From: Candidatus Uhrbacteria bacterium
GTDB lineage: Bacteria; Patescibacteriota; Patescibacteriia; CAIXNZ01
Direction: 5' to 3'
Assembly: GCA_011046145.1 (NCBI GenBank)
Contig: DSBA01000095.1
Location: 1-31,102, forward strand
Length of the DNA stretch: 31,102 bases
A model generated the notes under the pieces. It worked only from the letters and a program-made list of their open reading frames with translations. It ran no database searches and was not told where the DNA came from. The position numbers were made by a program, and so were the translations under genes. Shown here piece after piece: positions 1-7,535 of the stretch; within the stretch, counting starts at the first letter, position 1, and each line of letters starts with the position of its first letter.

Positions 1-89
1 GAAAAATTCGTATCTGGAATGATTATTACAATAACTTAGAGCATTGTGGACTAAAAGGCTTAACACCAAATGAAGCTTTGAAAATTTAA
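1..89 (+). CDS. IS transposase, C-terminal fragment (rve integrase type)
   Basis: The frame is open from the window edge and ends with TAA at 87-89. The last 28 residues read as an integrase-core tail: WNDYYNNLEHCGL followed by KGLTPNEALKI. The pattern Y-N-x-x-x-x-H-x-x-L-x-G-L-T-P-x-E-A is the C-terminal signature of DDE transposases of the IS3/IS481 (rve) type. The catalytic DDE residues would lie upstream, outside the window. Only the tail is visible, so completeness and exact family cannot be judged. It is clearly a different protein from the transposase tail at the other edge. Confidence 0.75.
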   Translation, partial: KIRIWNDYYNNLEHCGLKGLTPNEALKI

Positions 90-122
90 TTCTAAAAACC
101 GCCATATGTGGTTGCCTAAAAC
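1..122 (+). mobile_element. right end of an insertion sequence (boundary uncertain)
   Basis: This holds the transposase tail plus about 33 bp of downstream non-coding sequence. Read from inside the window the sequence runs TGTTTTAGGCAACCACATAT from position 122 leftward. It begins with TGT, as many IS481-type terminal repeats do, so 122 is a possible element boundary. The other terminus is outside the window, so the inverted repeat cannot be confirmed. Confidence 0.35.
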
Positions 123-273
123 AAAAGCCTTTTCTTTTACTTGAAATTAAGGTAAAATATAAATATATTTAGATAACTTACAAATTTAAATTAGCTAAAA
201 TTAGCAACATTCTACCCTGTTTTCTTGACCAAAGCCCTGTATAATGCCAATGGCAGGCTAAAAATTATAAATC
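90..273. other. AT-rich spacer between IS end and DUF2079 gene
   Basis: This is 184 bp of AT-rich sequence. I see two possible plus-strand promoter elements (described separately) and no ORF, tRNA or strong hairpin. Confidence 0.5.
141..169 (+). promoter_or_regulatory. possible promoter for the DUF2079 gene
   Basis: TTGAAA at 141-146 and TATATT at 164-169 are separated by 17 bp. A second possibility is a perfect TATAAT at 240-245 with no good -35, which would give a leader of roughly 20 nt before the ATG at 274. The stretch is AT-rich, so chance matches are likely. Confidence 0.35.
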
Positions 274-2154
274 ATGGTTTCTTATTTAAAAAATTTAAAC
301 TGGGAAAATTTAGCAAAAATTTTGAAAATTTTAATAATAAGCTATATTATTTTTGTTTTTGCAATCTGCCTTTTTAAGTATTTTACTTTTCAATACAATG
401 GCCTGGACCTGGCGATTTTTAACCAAGTCTTTTATAATTCCAGCCTTGGCAACCTTTACCAATTCACGATCCATCCCACTTCTTATTTAGGCGATCATTT
501 TGAATTAATTATTTTTTTACTGGTGCCTTTTTATAGCCTTTTAAAATCACCTGTTAGCCTGCTTTTACTACAAACCTTATTTTTGGCTTTTGCCAGCATT
601 CCCCTTTATTTAATCGCTAAAAAACATTTAAACCCCCGGCTAACCCTTTTAATTATTGCCTTATATCTTTTTAACCCTGTCACTTTAAATATTAACTTGT
701 TTGAATTCCACGCCCTGGCTTTGGCGCCTTTTTTTATCTTTTGGACATTTTATTTTTATGACCAGAATAAATTTCCGCCTTTTCTCGCTTTTGCTATTTT
801 AAGCCTGCTGGTTCGCGAGGATGTTTCATTTGTTGTTTTTATGTTTGGCATTCTGGCCTTGATTGACAAAAAAAAGCTAAAATGGATTTTGGCTCCCATT
901 GTGCTTGCGCCTCTTTATTTTTTTACAGCTTTAAAAATAGTTTCTTATTTTTCAGCCAGCCAAAGCTATAAATTTTTAATCTATTACCAATGGCTGGGCC
1001 AAACGCCTTGGGAAATTTTTAAAAATTTATTTTTAAAATTCCCTTTGGTTTTGGAGCATGTTTTTACTCTATCCAATCTAGAGCTGATTTTAGGCTTTTT
1101 TTTAGTCTTTCTTTTTATTCCTCTTTGCAGGCCCAAATACCTGCTTTTGGCTTTGGGAGCATTCTTGCAGATTATTTTAGGTTTTGCTTCCGGAGAATTA
1201 ATCCTAAGGACCCATTATGGTACGGTTTTTTTAACAGCCATGACAATTGCCGCCATTTTTTCTTTAAAAATCCTGACAAGCAATCCCAAACTGATTAATT
1301 TTTCAAAAAAATACAAAAACCTGCTGCCTTTGCTTATTATTGCCGGCATAGTTTATAATTTTTTAGTCCTGGGCCCATTGCCGTCCTTTGCCCAAAAAAT
1401 AGCCGCGCTTGATTATCAAGAAGCCAAGCTGAAAAAAATTTTTGTTAATCAAATTCCGCCTAGAGCTTCAGTGGTTGCTACTTATGATTTGATTCCCAAC
1501 TTATCATCCGGAAAACAAATTTATTCTTTAAATTATCTTTTTCTCGGCCGTCAACAATACGGCGCTGGAGATTATAAAATACCTAATGATACCCAGTATC
1601 TTTTGATTAATTTTGACGATTTTATCACCTTTCACCTGCAATATGAAAAATTCGCCAGCCCATATTATTATAAAGGTAGCAATAATTTGCGGGAGATAAT
1701 CACTGGCCATGATTTTAAATTAAAAAAAGCCGAGAAAAACCTGGCCCTATGGCAAAAAAACCTTGAAAAAGATAATTTTAGCTTATACCAAATTCATGAA
1801 TCGCTTCCCCTTCAAATTGAGCCCAGCCTAAAACAAAAAATTAACCACGAGCTGGAATTTTTAGCCTTAAATAAGGAAACAGAGACAACCTCTTTATATT
1901 TCCAAGCCCTGGCACAAATTGATAAAAACTATTTTATTCAAATCAACGATAAAATTTATCCCCTTGGCTACGGACTATACCCGACAAGCGAGTGGCAAAA
2001 AAAACAAATCGTGCAAATGAATTTTTTCAGCCTGCCAGAAATAAAAGAATTAAAAATTCTGGATTTGGCCGGCGGCCTGGAATTAGACGGCCTTGGCAGC
2101 GTTAAAAATATTTTGGATAAAGCCGAAATTATCAGCCAAATTGCCATTGATTAA
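274..2154 (+). CDS. DUF2079 family polytopic membrane protein (GT-C-like)
   Basis: A 626-residue integral membrane protein of the DUF2079 family. The N-terminal region has the family pattern: a first membrane helix at about 18-38, then an extracytoplasmic stretch containing GLDLAIFNQ and HPTSYLGDHFELI, then LLVPFYSLLKSP and a second helix. About nine to ten hydrophobic segments extend to about residue 370. A soluble C-terminal domain of about 250 residues follows. DUF2079 proteins resemble the GT-C glycosyltransferases that use polyprenyl-phosphate sugars; catalytic activity here is inferred, with D25 and the H-x-x-x-x-G-D-H stretch as candidate active-site residues. No Shine-Dalgarno sequence precedes the ATG. 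The gene stands alone on plus and converges on the glycosyltransferase operon, which suggests a shared role in envelope glycans. Confidence 0.75.
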   Translation: MVSYLKNLNWENLAKILKILIISYIIFVFAICLFKYFTFQYNGLDLAIFNQVFYNSSLGNLYQFTIHPTSYLGDHFELIIFLLVPFYSLLKSPVSLLLLQTLFLAFASIPLYLIAKKHLNPRLTLLIIALYLFNPVTLNINLFEFHALALAPFFIFWTFYFYDQNKFPPFLAFAILSLLVREDVSFVVFMFGILALIDKKKLKWILAPIVLAPLYFFTALKIVSYFSASQSYKFLIYYQWLGQTPWEIFKNLFLKFPLVLEHVFTLSNLELILGFFLVFLFIPLCRPKYLLLALGAFLQIILGFASGELILRTHYGTVFLTAMTIAAIFSLKILTSNPKLINFSKKYKNLLPLLIIAGIVYNFLVLGPLPSFAQKIAALDYQEAKLKKIFVNQIPPRASVVATYDLIPNLSSGKQIYSLNYLFLGRQQYGAGDYKIPNDTQYLLINFDDFITFHLQYEKFASPYYYKGSNNLREIITGHDFKLKKAEKNLALWQKNLEKDNFSLYQIHESLPLQIEPSLKQKINHELEFLALNKETETTSLYFQALAQIDKNYFIQINDKIYPLGYGLYPTSEWQKKQIVQMNFFSLPEIKELKILDLAGGLELDGLGSVKNILDKAEIISQIAID

Positions 2155-2316
2155 CCTTGTAACTATTAAATCCAAACAATCTCTAAATATTTTTTCTAGT
2201 TGAAATAAAAAACTCCCAGTTATTTTTTCCTTGAAAAAATAAAAAAAAGACGGCACGGCTATTTTCTTAAAAATGAAACTCTAATTTTGCTTTTGCTTTT
2301 TTTAAAAAAAAAATTA

Positions 2317-3036
2317 TTAAGCTTTCCTCTTTTTCAAGCGCCAGATTTCTTTCAAATAAAGCCAGGAAACGCCAAGCAAATTTACCCTGGTTTTATCTTC
2401 ATGCCCGCGCGGTTCTCGCCAATGAACCGGCACTTCTTTTATTTTATAGCCCTTTTTTTCAGCCAACCAAACCATCTCCGTGTCAAAAAACCAGGTTTGG
2501 TTTTCAATTTGCGGCAAAATTTCTTTGATTACTTTCTGATTGCAGGCTTTAAAACCACAGGACAAATCCTTGGTTTTCATGCCAAGCATTATTTTTAGCG
2601 CCAAACGATAGCCAAAAGAAAAAAATTTACGGCCTAATGACCTGTCTGTTTCTGAACCTTTCAAATAGCGTGAACCGACGGCAATGTCATAACCCTGGTT
2701 AATTGCTTCAATCAAAAAAGGCAAGGCTTTTAAATTAGTGGATAAGTCAGCATCCATAAAAACAAAAATATCAAACTCTGCTTGAAATTTTTGCCAGGCG
2801 CGCATAACAGCCAGGCCCTTGCCTTTTTGGCTAAGATAAAAATATTCAAGCTTTTCTATGTTTTTTTCTAAATCTTTAACGATTGATCCAGTCTGATCGC
2901 CTGAATTATTATCAGCAATAATGACTTTGTAATCATAACCGCCTAAATTTTGATCTAAAAAATTAAAAAGCTTTAAAACATTTTCTCTGATAATTTTTTC
3001 CTCATTATAAGCCGGGATGGCTATTAAAATCTTCAT
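2317..3036 (-). CDS. family 2 glycosyltransferase (dolichol-phosphate-mannose-synthase-like)
   Basis: 239 residues of GT-A fold. The N-terminus ILIAIPAYNEE is the classic GT2 nucleotide-sugar-binding start, IIADNNSGDQT is the first acidic motif, and VFMDADLS near residue 95 is the D-x-D metal-binding motif. GSRYLKGSE and DLSCGFKA are typical of the polyprenyl-phosphate mannosyl/glucosyltransferase subgroup (DPM1-like). No C-terminal membrane segments are present, so it is the soluble or peripheral form. It is the last gene of a three-gene operon; its ATG lies 2 nt after the preceding stop and has no Shine-Dalgarno sequence, so translational coupling is likely. The probable role is making the lipid-linked sugar donor used by the two GT-C-like proteins encoded upstream. 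Donor sugar is unknown. Confidence 0.85.
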   Translation of the reverse strand: MKILIAIPAYNEEKIIRENVLKLFNFLDQNLGGYDYKVIIADNNSGDQTGSIVKDLEKNIEKLEYFYLSQKGKGLAVMRAWQKFQAEFDIFVFMDADLSTNLKALPFLIEAINQGYDIAVGSRYLKGSETDRSLGRKFFSFGYRLALKIMLGMKTKDLSCGFKACNQKVIKEILPQIENQTWFFDTEMVWLAEKKGYKIKEVPVHWREPRGHEDKTRVNLLGVSWLYLKEIWRLKKRKA

Positions 3037-3038
3037 AC

Positions 3039-4664
3039 TTATTTAACTTTATAAATATTAACTTCCTTATTAAAAAAGACTTTTTCTAAATAATCCGCTT
3101 CTTCTAAATTATAATCGCCTAAAAAGCGCTCTCTGTCAGTATAAAATATATAATTAATATTATATTTATGCAAAAAATCTGCTTTAACTTGATCTTGATT
3201 ATTATTTTGAAAAAACCAATCGCCTAACAATCGATTTTTATCATTACAATTAATAGTTTGATGCCTATGTCCTAAGTAAACAGGTCTTGAGCTAATAGCC
3301 GGTAAAAAATTACCATTTGTCACCTCAGCTAAAATCGCTTCATTTTGCCCTGAATATTGCTTAAGCCATAAAACCGCTTGATAATATGCTTGGGGGAAAT
3401 AAAAATATTCTCGCTGATTTTGATAATTCCAAATAAGCGTGACTACAAACGACAAGCTAGATAGGCTCAAAAAAATAAAAAAAATGATTGTTATTAAAAT
3501 GCTTTTATAATTGTGCCCAAAAATTTTAAAAACATTTCTAATTAAAAAAATAAAACCGTAGCTTGCCAAAATTGCCAGCCCAAGATGGCAAGAATTTATC
3601 AGCTTCCTTTGAAAATTTAAAGGAATGTAAGCCAAAACCAGCAAAGTCAAAACCCAACAAAGCAAAAAATATACAAATTTATTTTCCTTTTTATTAAATA
3701 GAAATAAAGTGATAATACTTAAAAAAATTAACAATCCATAACCCAATAAATAATTCCTAAACGGGGGTGAATAAATGATATTCTGCTCTATCCAGCCCCA
3801 AAGGGCGGGTTCTTTTCGCACAATAAAATAAAAATATATAAATGAGGGTAAAAATCCCAATGCCAAACAAACATACTTTATAATATAATTTTTATATTCT
3901 AAAATTAATTCTAAGTCACGAAAAATAAAACTGACTATAAAATATACGGCCAAAACAGCTAAAATTACCAGGGAATCATAGGTGTGCATAAACCCCAAAA
4001 GCAAACTAATACCAAAAATAAAAATATAATAAAATTTACTCTTATTCTCCTTAAGAAACAAATAAAAAACGAGCACTATAAAAAGGAGGGATAAAATAAA
4101 CAAACCAGAATGTGCCAAGCTTAAAAAAGTATTGGCTTCAGGGAAAATCAAATCTACGGGAAAATAATTTATGACATATTCCTCATCAAGAATTAAGCCT
4201 TTAGTTGGGGGTTTAAAAAAGAGGCCAATTCCCGAAGAAAAAATTATCAACAAAAAAGCTATCATTTTATCAAAAAATTTTTTAAAAAATAAATTTAAAA
4301 AGTAATAAAAAATAAAATAAAGAAATAAAAAACCAAAAATTACGCGAGCCAAATGAAAAAGCAAGATGCTATTTATATTTAATAATTTGCCTATTAATCC
4401 CAAAAGCAGCCATAAGGGAGTAAAGAAAATAAAACTTTGAGATTCTGAAGTAAATAAATTACCAACTAAGTATCTGCCTGCTTTAACTTGTTCTATATAA
4501 GAAAGATAAATATTAACATCGCTACTGTTCAAATGATTGCTTCCGGCAAAAAAATCGTCCCCAGACAAAAAATAACCGACAATATAAGGCGAGGTGCTCA
4601 AAAAAATAGCCGCTAAAATTACTAAAAAAATGAAAAAGTGCTGCTTTAAGGTGTAATTTTTCAT
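3039..4664 (-). CDS. polytopic membrane protein, GT-C-like, function unknown
   Basis: 541 residues with roughly eleven or twelve hydrophobic segments, starting at about residue 12. Between the first two segments is an extracytoplasmic loop with SGDDFFAGSNHLNSSDVNIY; its acidic pair sits where GT-C enzymes place their metal-binding aspartates. The last 110 residues are soluble and include LPAISSRPVYLGHRHQT, reminiscent of the C-terminal domain of lipid-linked-sugar transferases. The protein is rich in Phe, Ile, Leu and Lys codons ending in A/T. It is the middle gene of the operon: 4 nt after the upstream stop and 2 nt before the GT2 start. I do not recognise a named family. A GT-C glycosyltransferase is inferred from topology and neighbours. 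Confidence 0.65.
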   Translation of the reverse strand: MKNYTLKQHFFIFLVILAAIFLSTSPYIVGYFLSGDDFFAGSNHLNSSDVNIYLSYIEQVKAGRYLVGNLFTSESQSFIFFTPLWLLLGLIGKLLNINSILLFHLARVIFGFLFLYFIFYYFLNLFFKKFFDKMIAFLLIIFSSGIGLFFKPPTKGLILDEEYVINYFPVDLIFPEANTFLSLAHSGLFILSLLFIVLVFYLFLKENKSKFYYIFIFGISLLLGFMHTYDSLVILAVLAVYFIVSFIFRDLELILEYKNYIIKYVCLALGFLPSFIYFYFIVRKEPALWGWIEQNIIYSPPFRNYLLGYGLLIFLSIITLFLFNKKENKFVYFLLCWVLTLLVLAYIPLNFQRKLINSCHLGLAILASYGFIFLIRNVFKIFGHNYKSILITIIFFIFLSLSSLSFVVTLIWNYQNQREYFYFPQAYYQAVLWLKQYSGQNEAILAEVTNGNFLPAISSRPVYLGHRHQTINCNDKNRLLGDWFFQNNNQDQVKADFLHKYNINYIFYTDRERFLGDYNLEEADYLEKVFFNKEVNIYKVK

Positions 4665-4668
4665 TATT

Positions 4669-6303
4669 TTACTTTAATTTATATAATTTAACTTCATTAT
4701 CTTCATAAACCTTAATAAAATTGCCGTCATTTTGCAAATTAAAATCCAAACTTTTTCTACTCTGACTAACAATAAAGTACGAGGCTCTGAAATTTTCTTT
4801 TATGATCTGATGCAAATTATCGTTTTTTTGGGCCGTAGTTATCTCAGCAAAAAGATTATATAAATCCGGATCATATTTATACATAAAAGTCGGATCTAAT
4901 CCCATAATATAATAATTTTGATCGTTTTGGTAAAAAAGCATAGGGAAATCGCTCCAGTCTGTATGCATAATAATTTCAGCAGGCGCGGCATTTTCTTTCA
5001 AATAGCCAGACACGCCGGCAAAGAGCTGAAAACCAATCCCGCCTTTAAACGTCTGCCTGGTAATATAAACGTCTTTAGCCATAATCAGAGGAAAAAGAAT
5101 CACTGTATAAATTAAAACGAAAATAGCGACTGTCCCAATAACATAATTTTCTTTTTTAAAATCTTTTAAAAATCTACCCAACTTTACTTTCTCCAAAATA
5201 AGACTAAAAGTGAAAGCGGAAAAGAAAACCAAATGAGGAACAAAATATTCCACATATCGCTTGGATTTTAAAGTCAGGACAAAAAAGAACAAAAATGAAA
5301 AAAAGAAAAAAATGCTTTTTTTGTTTTGATTTTTATAAAAAATAAAAAAGAAAATCAAAGCCACTATGCCAAAAATAATGGCTATGCCGCTATCAGCGAT
5401 TAATTGCGAAATTGGATAAGGATACCATTCACCGCCCACATTAACCAAACCGCGATAATTAATAATGCCAATTTCAAAAATCTGCTGCCAGTAAAATTTT
5501 AGATTTTGGGGGAAATAAGGATTTATAATCAAACCCGCCAAAATTCCTGCCAAAGGAGCTGTAATCTTTTTAATATTTTCAAATGAAAATAAACTCTTTA
5601 TAAAAACAAAAAAATAAACTTTAAATCTTCCTGCTTTGATAAAATTCCGTAATTTCAGCCAAAGCGGCTTGTTTATAAAAGTTTGGTCTATGGCTTCAGC
5701 CAAAGCATAAAGCAGAGCCATAACCAAAAGCAACAAAAATCCGCCATAAGACCAGACATAAAAAAAAGAAATAATAGCCAAAAGCCAGTATTTTCGCTTA
5801 AAAAGAAAATAAATGCCGAAAAAAAGTAAAATCAAAGAAAAAGCTGTAGCTTTGGCCAGAGAAATGCGGAAAAGAAATGCTGGCGCGCAAAGCATAACCA
5901 AAACAAAAACTTCTGGCCATTTTATTTTTTCTTTTTTAAAGATTATGTAGGAAAGAAAAACAAACAAGGAAGCCAAAACAACAGTATAAAATTTAAAGCC
6001 GGCAAAATCTCCCATTATCTCAATAAAAGGCACTGCCAAGACATGATAAAGAAAGTGGTGGTCAATATAATATTCTTTCAAAACAGTATATTGCAGCCAA
6101 GGAAAATCAAAAATAGGGCCTTGCTCGGCAATCAATTTTGATATTTTTAAATGATAAAAAGAATCTGGATCCAAAAAACTAGGGAAAGAGTTTATCCAAA
6201 GACAAACAAAAAAGGCTGTAAAAAAAATAAATAAATATAAAATGAACTGATTTTGGATAATCAGGTTTTTTAATTTTAGGCCAAAATTACTAATTTTTCT
6301 CAT
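4669..6303 (-). CDS. Stt3/GT-C-like membrane glycosyltransferase
   Basis: 544 residues from the ATG at 6303. A longer in-frame reading from a TTG at 6348 exists, but an extended -10 (TGCTATAAT) ends 6 nt before this ATG, so the longer form would start upstream of transcription. After the first membrane helix (about 20-37) comes FLDPDSFYHLKIS. This matches the D-x-D plus H pattern of the first external loop of Stt3/PglB/AglB oligosaccharyltransferases and related GT-C enzymes. About ten further hydrophobic segments follow, then a soluble C-terminal domain containing HTDWSDFPMLFYQ. It heads the operon with the next polytopic protein and GT2 enzyme. A WWDYG-like motif, diagnostic for true oligosaccharyltransferase, is not evident, so a sugar-transfer role is likely but true OST activity is not shown. 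Confidence 0.65.
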   Translation of the reverse strand: MRKISNFGLKLKNLIIQNQFILYLFIFFTAFFVCLWINSFPSFLDPDSFYHLKISKLIAEQGPIFDFPWLQYTVLKEYYIDHHFLYHVLAVPFIEIMGDFAGFKFYTVVLASLFVFLSYIIFKKEKIKWPEVFVLVMLCAPAFLFRISLAKATAFSLILLFFGIYFLFKRKYWLLAIISFFYVWSYGGFLLLLVMALLYALAEAIDQTFINKPLWLKLRNFIKAGRFKVYFFVFIKSLFSFENIKKITAPLAGILAGLIINPYFPQNLKFYWQQIFEIGIINYRGLVNVGGEWYPYPISQLIADSGIAIIFGIVALIFFFIFYKNQNKKSIFFFFSFLFFFVLTLKSKRYVEYFVPHLVFFSAFTFSLILEKVKLGRFLKDFKKENYVIGTVAIFVLIYTVILFPLIMAKDVYITRQTFKGGIGFQLFAGVSGYLKENAAPAEIIMHTDWSDFPMLFYQNDQNYYIMGLDPTFMYKYDPDLYNLFAEITTAQKNDNLHQIIKENFRASYFIVSQSRKSLDFNLQNDGNFIKVYEDNEVKLYKLK

Positions 6304-6309
6304 ATTTAA

Positions 6310-6318
6310 ATTATAGCA
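6310..6318 (-). promoter_or_regulatory. extended -10 promoter of the glycosyltransferase operon, leaderless
   Basis: On the minus strand TGC (6318-6316) precedes a perfect TATAAT (6315-6310). Six bases separate it from the ATG at 6303, placing +1 at or beside the A of the start codon. The region expected for a -35 is weak (TTTATG). This decides the start of the gene. Confidence 0.6.
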
Positions 6319-6426
6319 AAATGATACAAATACATAAACTATCTGCAAACATTATCTATATTACAAAATTACAAATTTAACCTATCCTTTATGTTTTTTA
6401 AAAAACTTAAGCTGCTCTAACTTAAA

Positions 6427-6522
6427 TAAAAAAACCCTGCTAAATTGCATTACTAGGCATGGGTGTAAAACAATTTCGCAGGGCTATAAAAAATATATTT
6501 AAGATGGATTATTATCTAATTA
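6427..6522 (-). ncRNA. candidate small RNA of about 95 nt, or a terminated leader
   Basis: On the minus strand a TTGATT / TGaTATAAT promoter predicts +1 near 6522. About 40 nt downstream lies the stem CCCTGCGAAATTG (6483-6471) with CAATTTAGCAGGG (6447-6435). It has 13 positions with one mismatch and a 23-nt loop, and is followed at once by seven T (6434-6428). That is a complete transcription unit with no ORF of note. The GT operon start is 125 nt further on and has its own promoter, so this may be an independent RNA; the alternative is an attenuated leader of that operon. I recognise no known RNA family: it lacks the SRP, 6S and tRNA signatures. Confidence 0.35.
6428..6483 (-). terminator. 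rho-independent terminator with long loop
   Basis: A 13-position stem with one mismatch and a 23-nt loop, followed on the minus strand by T7. There is no T-run on the plus side, so it acts only in the minus direction. Confidence 0.55.
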
Positions 6523-6528
6523 TTTATC

Positions 6529-6556
6529 ATTATATCAGCTTTAAAAATTAAATCAA
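6529..6556 (-). promoter_or_regulatory. promoter of the candidate small RNA
   Basis: Minus-strand TTGATT (6556-6551), 16-bp spacer, TATAAT (6534-6529), with TG one base upstream of the -10 (extended -10). A DnaA-box-like TGTGGATAT lies 8 bp beyond the -35. Confidence 0.5.
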
Positions 6557-6679
6557 GGAAAATCTGTGGATATAATTTTTTAAACTTGAAAAAATCTTAA
6601 AAATTTTATAAAATCAATATAACTTAATTAAGTATAAAATTTTAAAGTTTATAAGTTTCTACTTTAAACTTTCCAACTT

Positions 6680-7408
6680 ATGAGCGGCCATTCCAAGTGG
6701 GCAACAACTAAAAGAGCAAAAGCTGCGACTGACGCCAAAAGAGCTGTTTTATTCACAAAATTAGCCAAAGCCATAACAATAGCAGCTAAAGACAAAGGAG
6801 GCGATCCAGCCTCTAATTTTTCATTACGGCTGGCCATAGACAAAGCCAAAGCAGCTAATATGCCTAAGGACAATATAGAAAGAGCCATTAAAAGAGGCAC
6901 TGGAGAACTTCAGGGGTCAGTTATTGAGGAAATTATTTATGAAGGATTTGGGCCCGGAGGCGTGGCTTTAATTATCAAATGCTTAACTGATAATAAAAAT
7001 CGCGCTAGCCAACAAATTAAACATATTTTAGCTAAACACGGCGGCTCTTTAGCAGGGCCAAATGCTGTCATGTGGCAATTTGAACAAAAAGGCGTAATTA
7101 GAATTGAAAATGAAAAATTAGCTGGTAAAAATTCTGAAGAGCTGGAATTACAGATTATTGATCTGGGAGCTCAGGACATTAAAAAATTAGCAGATTCTTG
7201 GGTTGTTTACAGCCATAAAGAAGATTTGCAAAAAATTAAGAGGGGTTTTGAAAATTTAGGACTAGAAATTGATTACGCAGAAATAGAATATGTAGCCAAA
7301 GAAACAGTTTCTGTTGAATCAGAACAAAAAGAAAAACTCCAGAGTCTTTTTGACTCATTAGAAGATGAGGAAGACGTTGACGATTATTATACTAATTTAA
7401 ATGAATAA
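6680..7408 (+). CDS. yebC: YebC/PmpR/TACO1 family protein
   Basis: 242 residues, the usual family length. The N-terminus MSGHSKWATTKRAKAATDAK, then LFTKLAKAITIAAK and MPKDNIERAIKRGTGE, is the YebC signature. The middle contains YEGFGPGGVALIIKCLTDNK, and the acidic tail EDEEDVDDYYTNLNE closes the protein. Members were long annotated as DNA-binding regulators; more recent work links the family to relief of ribosome stalling, so a translational role is also plausible. No Shine-Dalgarno sequence precedes the ATG; a possible weak hairpin (6644-6672) lies immediately upstream. In many bacteria yebC is next to ruvC, but here a reversed hydrolase gene separates them. The gene ends at a bidirectional terminator. 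Confidence 0.93.
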   Translation: MSGHSKWATTKRAKAATDAKRAVLFTKLAKAITIAAKDKGGDPASNFSLRLAIDKAKAANMPKDNIERAIKRGTGELQGSVIEEIIYEGFGPGGVALIIKCLTDNKNRASQQIKHILAKHGGSLAGPNAVMWQFEQKGVIRIENEKLAGKNSEELELQIIDLGAQDIKKLADSWVVYSHKEDLQKIKRGFENLGLEIDYAEIEYVAKETVSVESEQKEKLQSLFDSLEDEEDVDDYYTNLNE

Positions 7409-7437
7409 AGTAATCAACTAATCTATATGATGCCTTA

Positions 7438-7461
7438 CAGGGAATGCAAGCTTGCATTTCC
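7438..7461. repeat. 16-bp perfect palindrome after yebC
   Basis: AATGCAAGCTTGCATT (7443-7458) is perfectly self-complementary and extends imperfectly to GGAA/TTCC. It has no T-run. It marks the left flank of the GC-rich hydrolase segment and could be a weak hairpin or an insertion scar. Confidence 0.45.
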
Positions 7462-7498
7462 TCTATTGCTTACAAGCCAGCCCGATTTTAAAAATTAT

Positions 7499-7535
7499 AA
7501 AAGGACGACCGCAATGGATCGTCCTTTGTTTTTAC
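7499..7535. terminator. bidirectional terminator between yebC and the hydrolase gene
   Basis: AAAGGACGA (7500-7508) pairs with TCGTCCTTT (7519-7527) around a 10-nt loop. TTTGTTTTTAC follows on plus, and CCTTTTATAATTTTT on minus. It serves both converging genes. Confidence 0.8.

Larger units (their letters stand above)
6304..6679. other. 376-bp intergenic region between the GT operon and yebC
   Basis: Contents on the minus strand, going leftward: a DnaA-box-like TGTGGATAT (6565-6573), a promoter (6529-6556), a long-loop hairpin followed by seven T (6428-6483), and the GT operon promoter (6310-6318). On the plus side, just before yebC, are the palindrome ACTTAATTAAGT (6622-6633) and the inverted pair AAAGTTTA (6644-6651) / TAAACTTT (6665-6672). 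No ORF was found. Confidence 0.6.

Noticed and set aside
2155..2316. Possible terminator between the convergent DUF2079 and GT2 genes
   Set aside because: The only stem (TTATTTTTTC/GAAAAAATAA near 2221-2243) is all A/T apart from one pair and would be too unstable to call.
2287..2598. 103-codon plus-strand frame starting near 2287
   Set aside because: It is antisense to the glycosyltransferase GT2 gene, Phe-rich by composition, with no motif.
6304..6348. TTG-initiated longer form of the Stt3-like gene
   Set aside because: An extended -10 promoter lies inside that stretch and ends 6 nt before the ATG at 6303.
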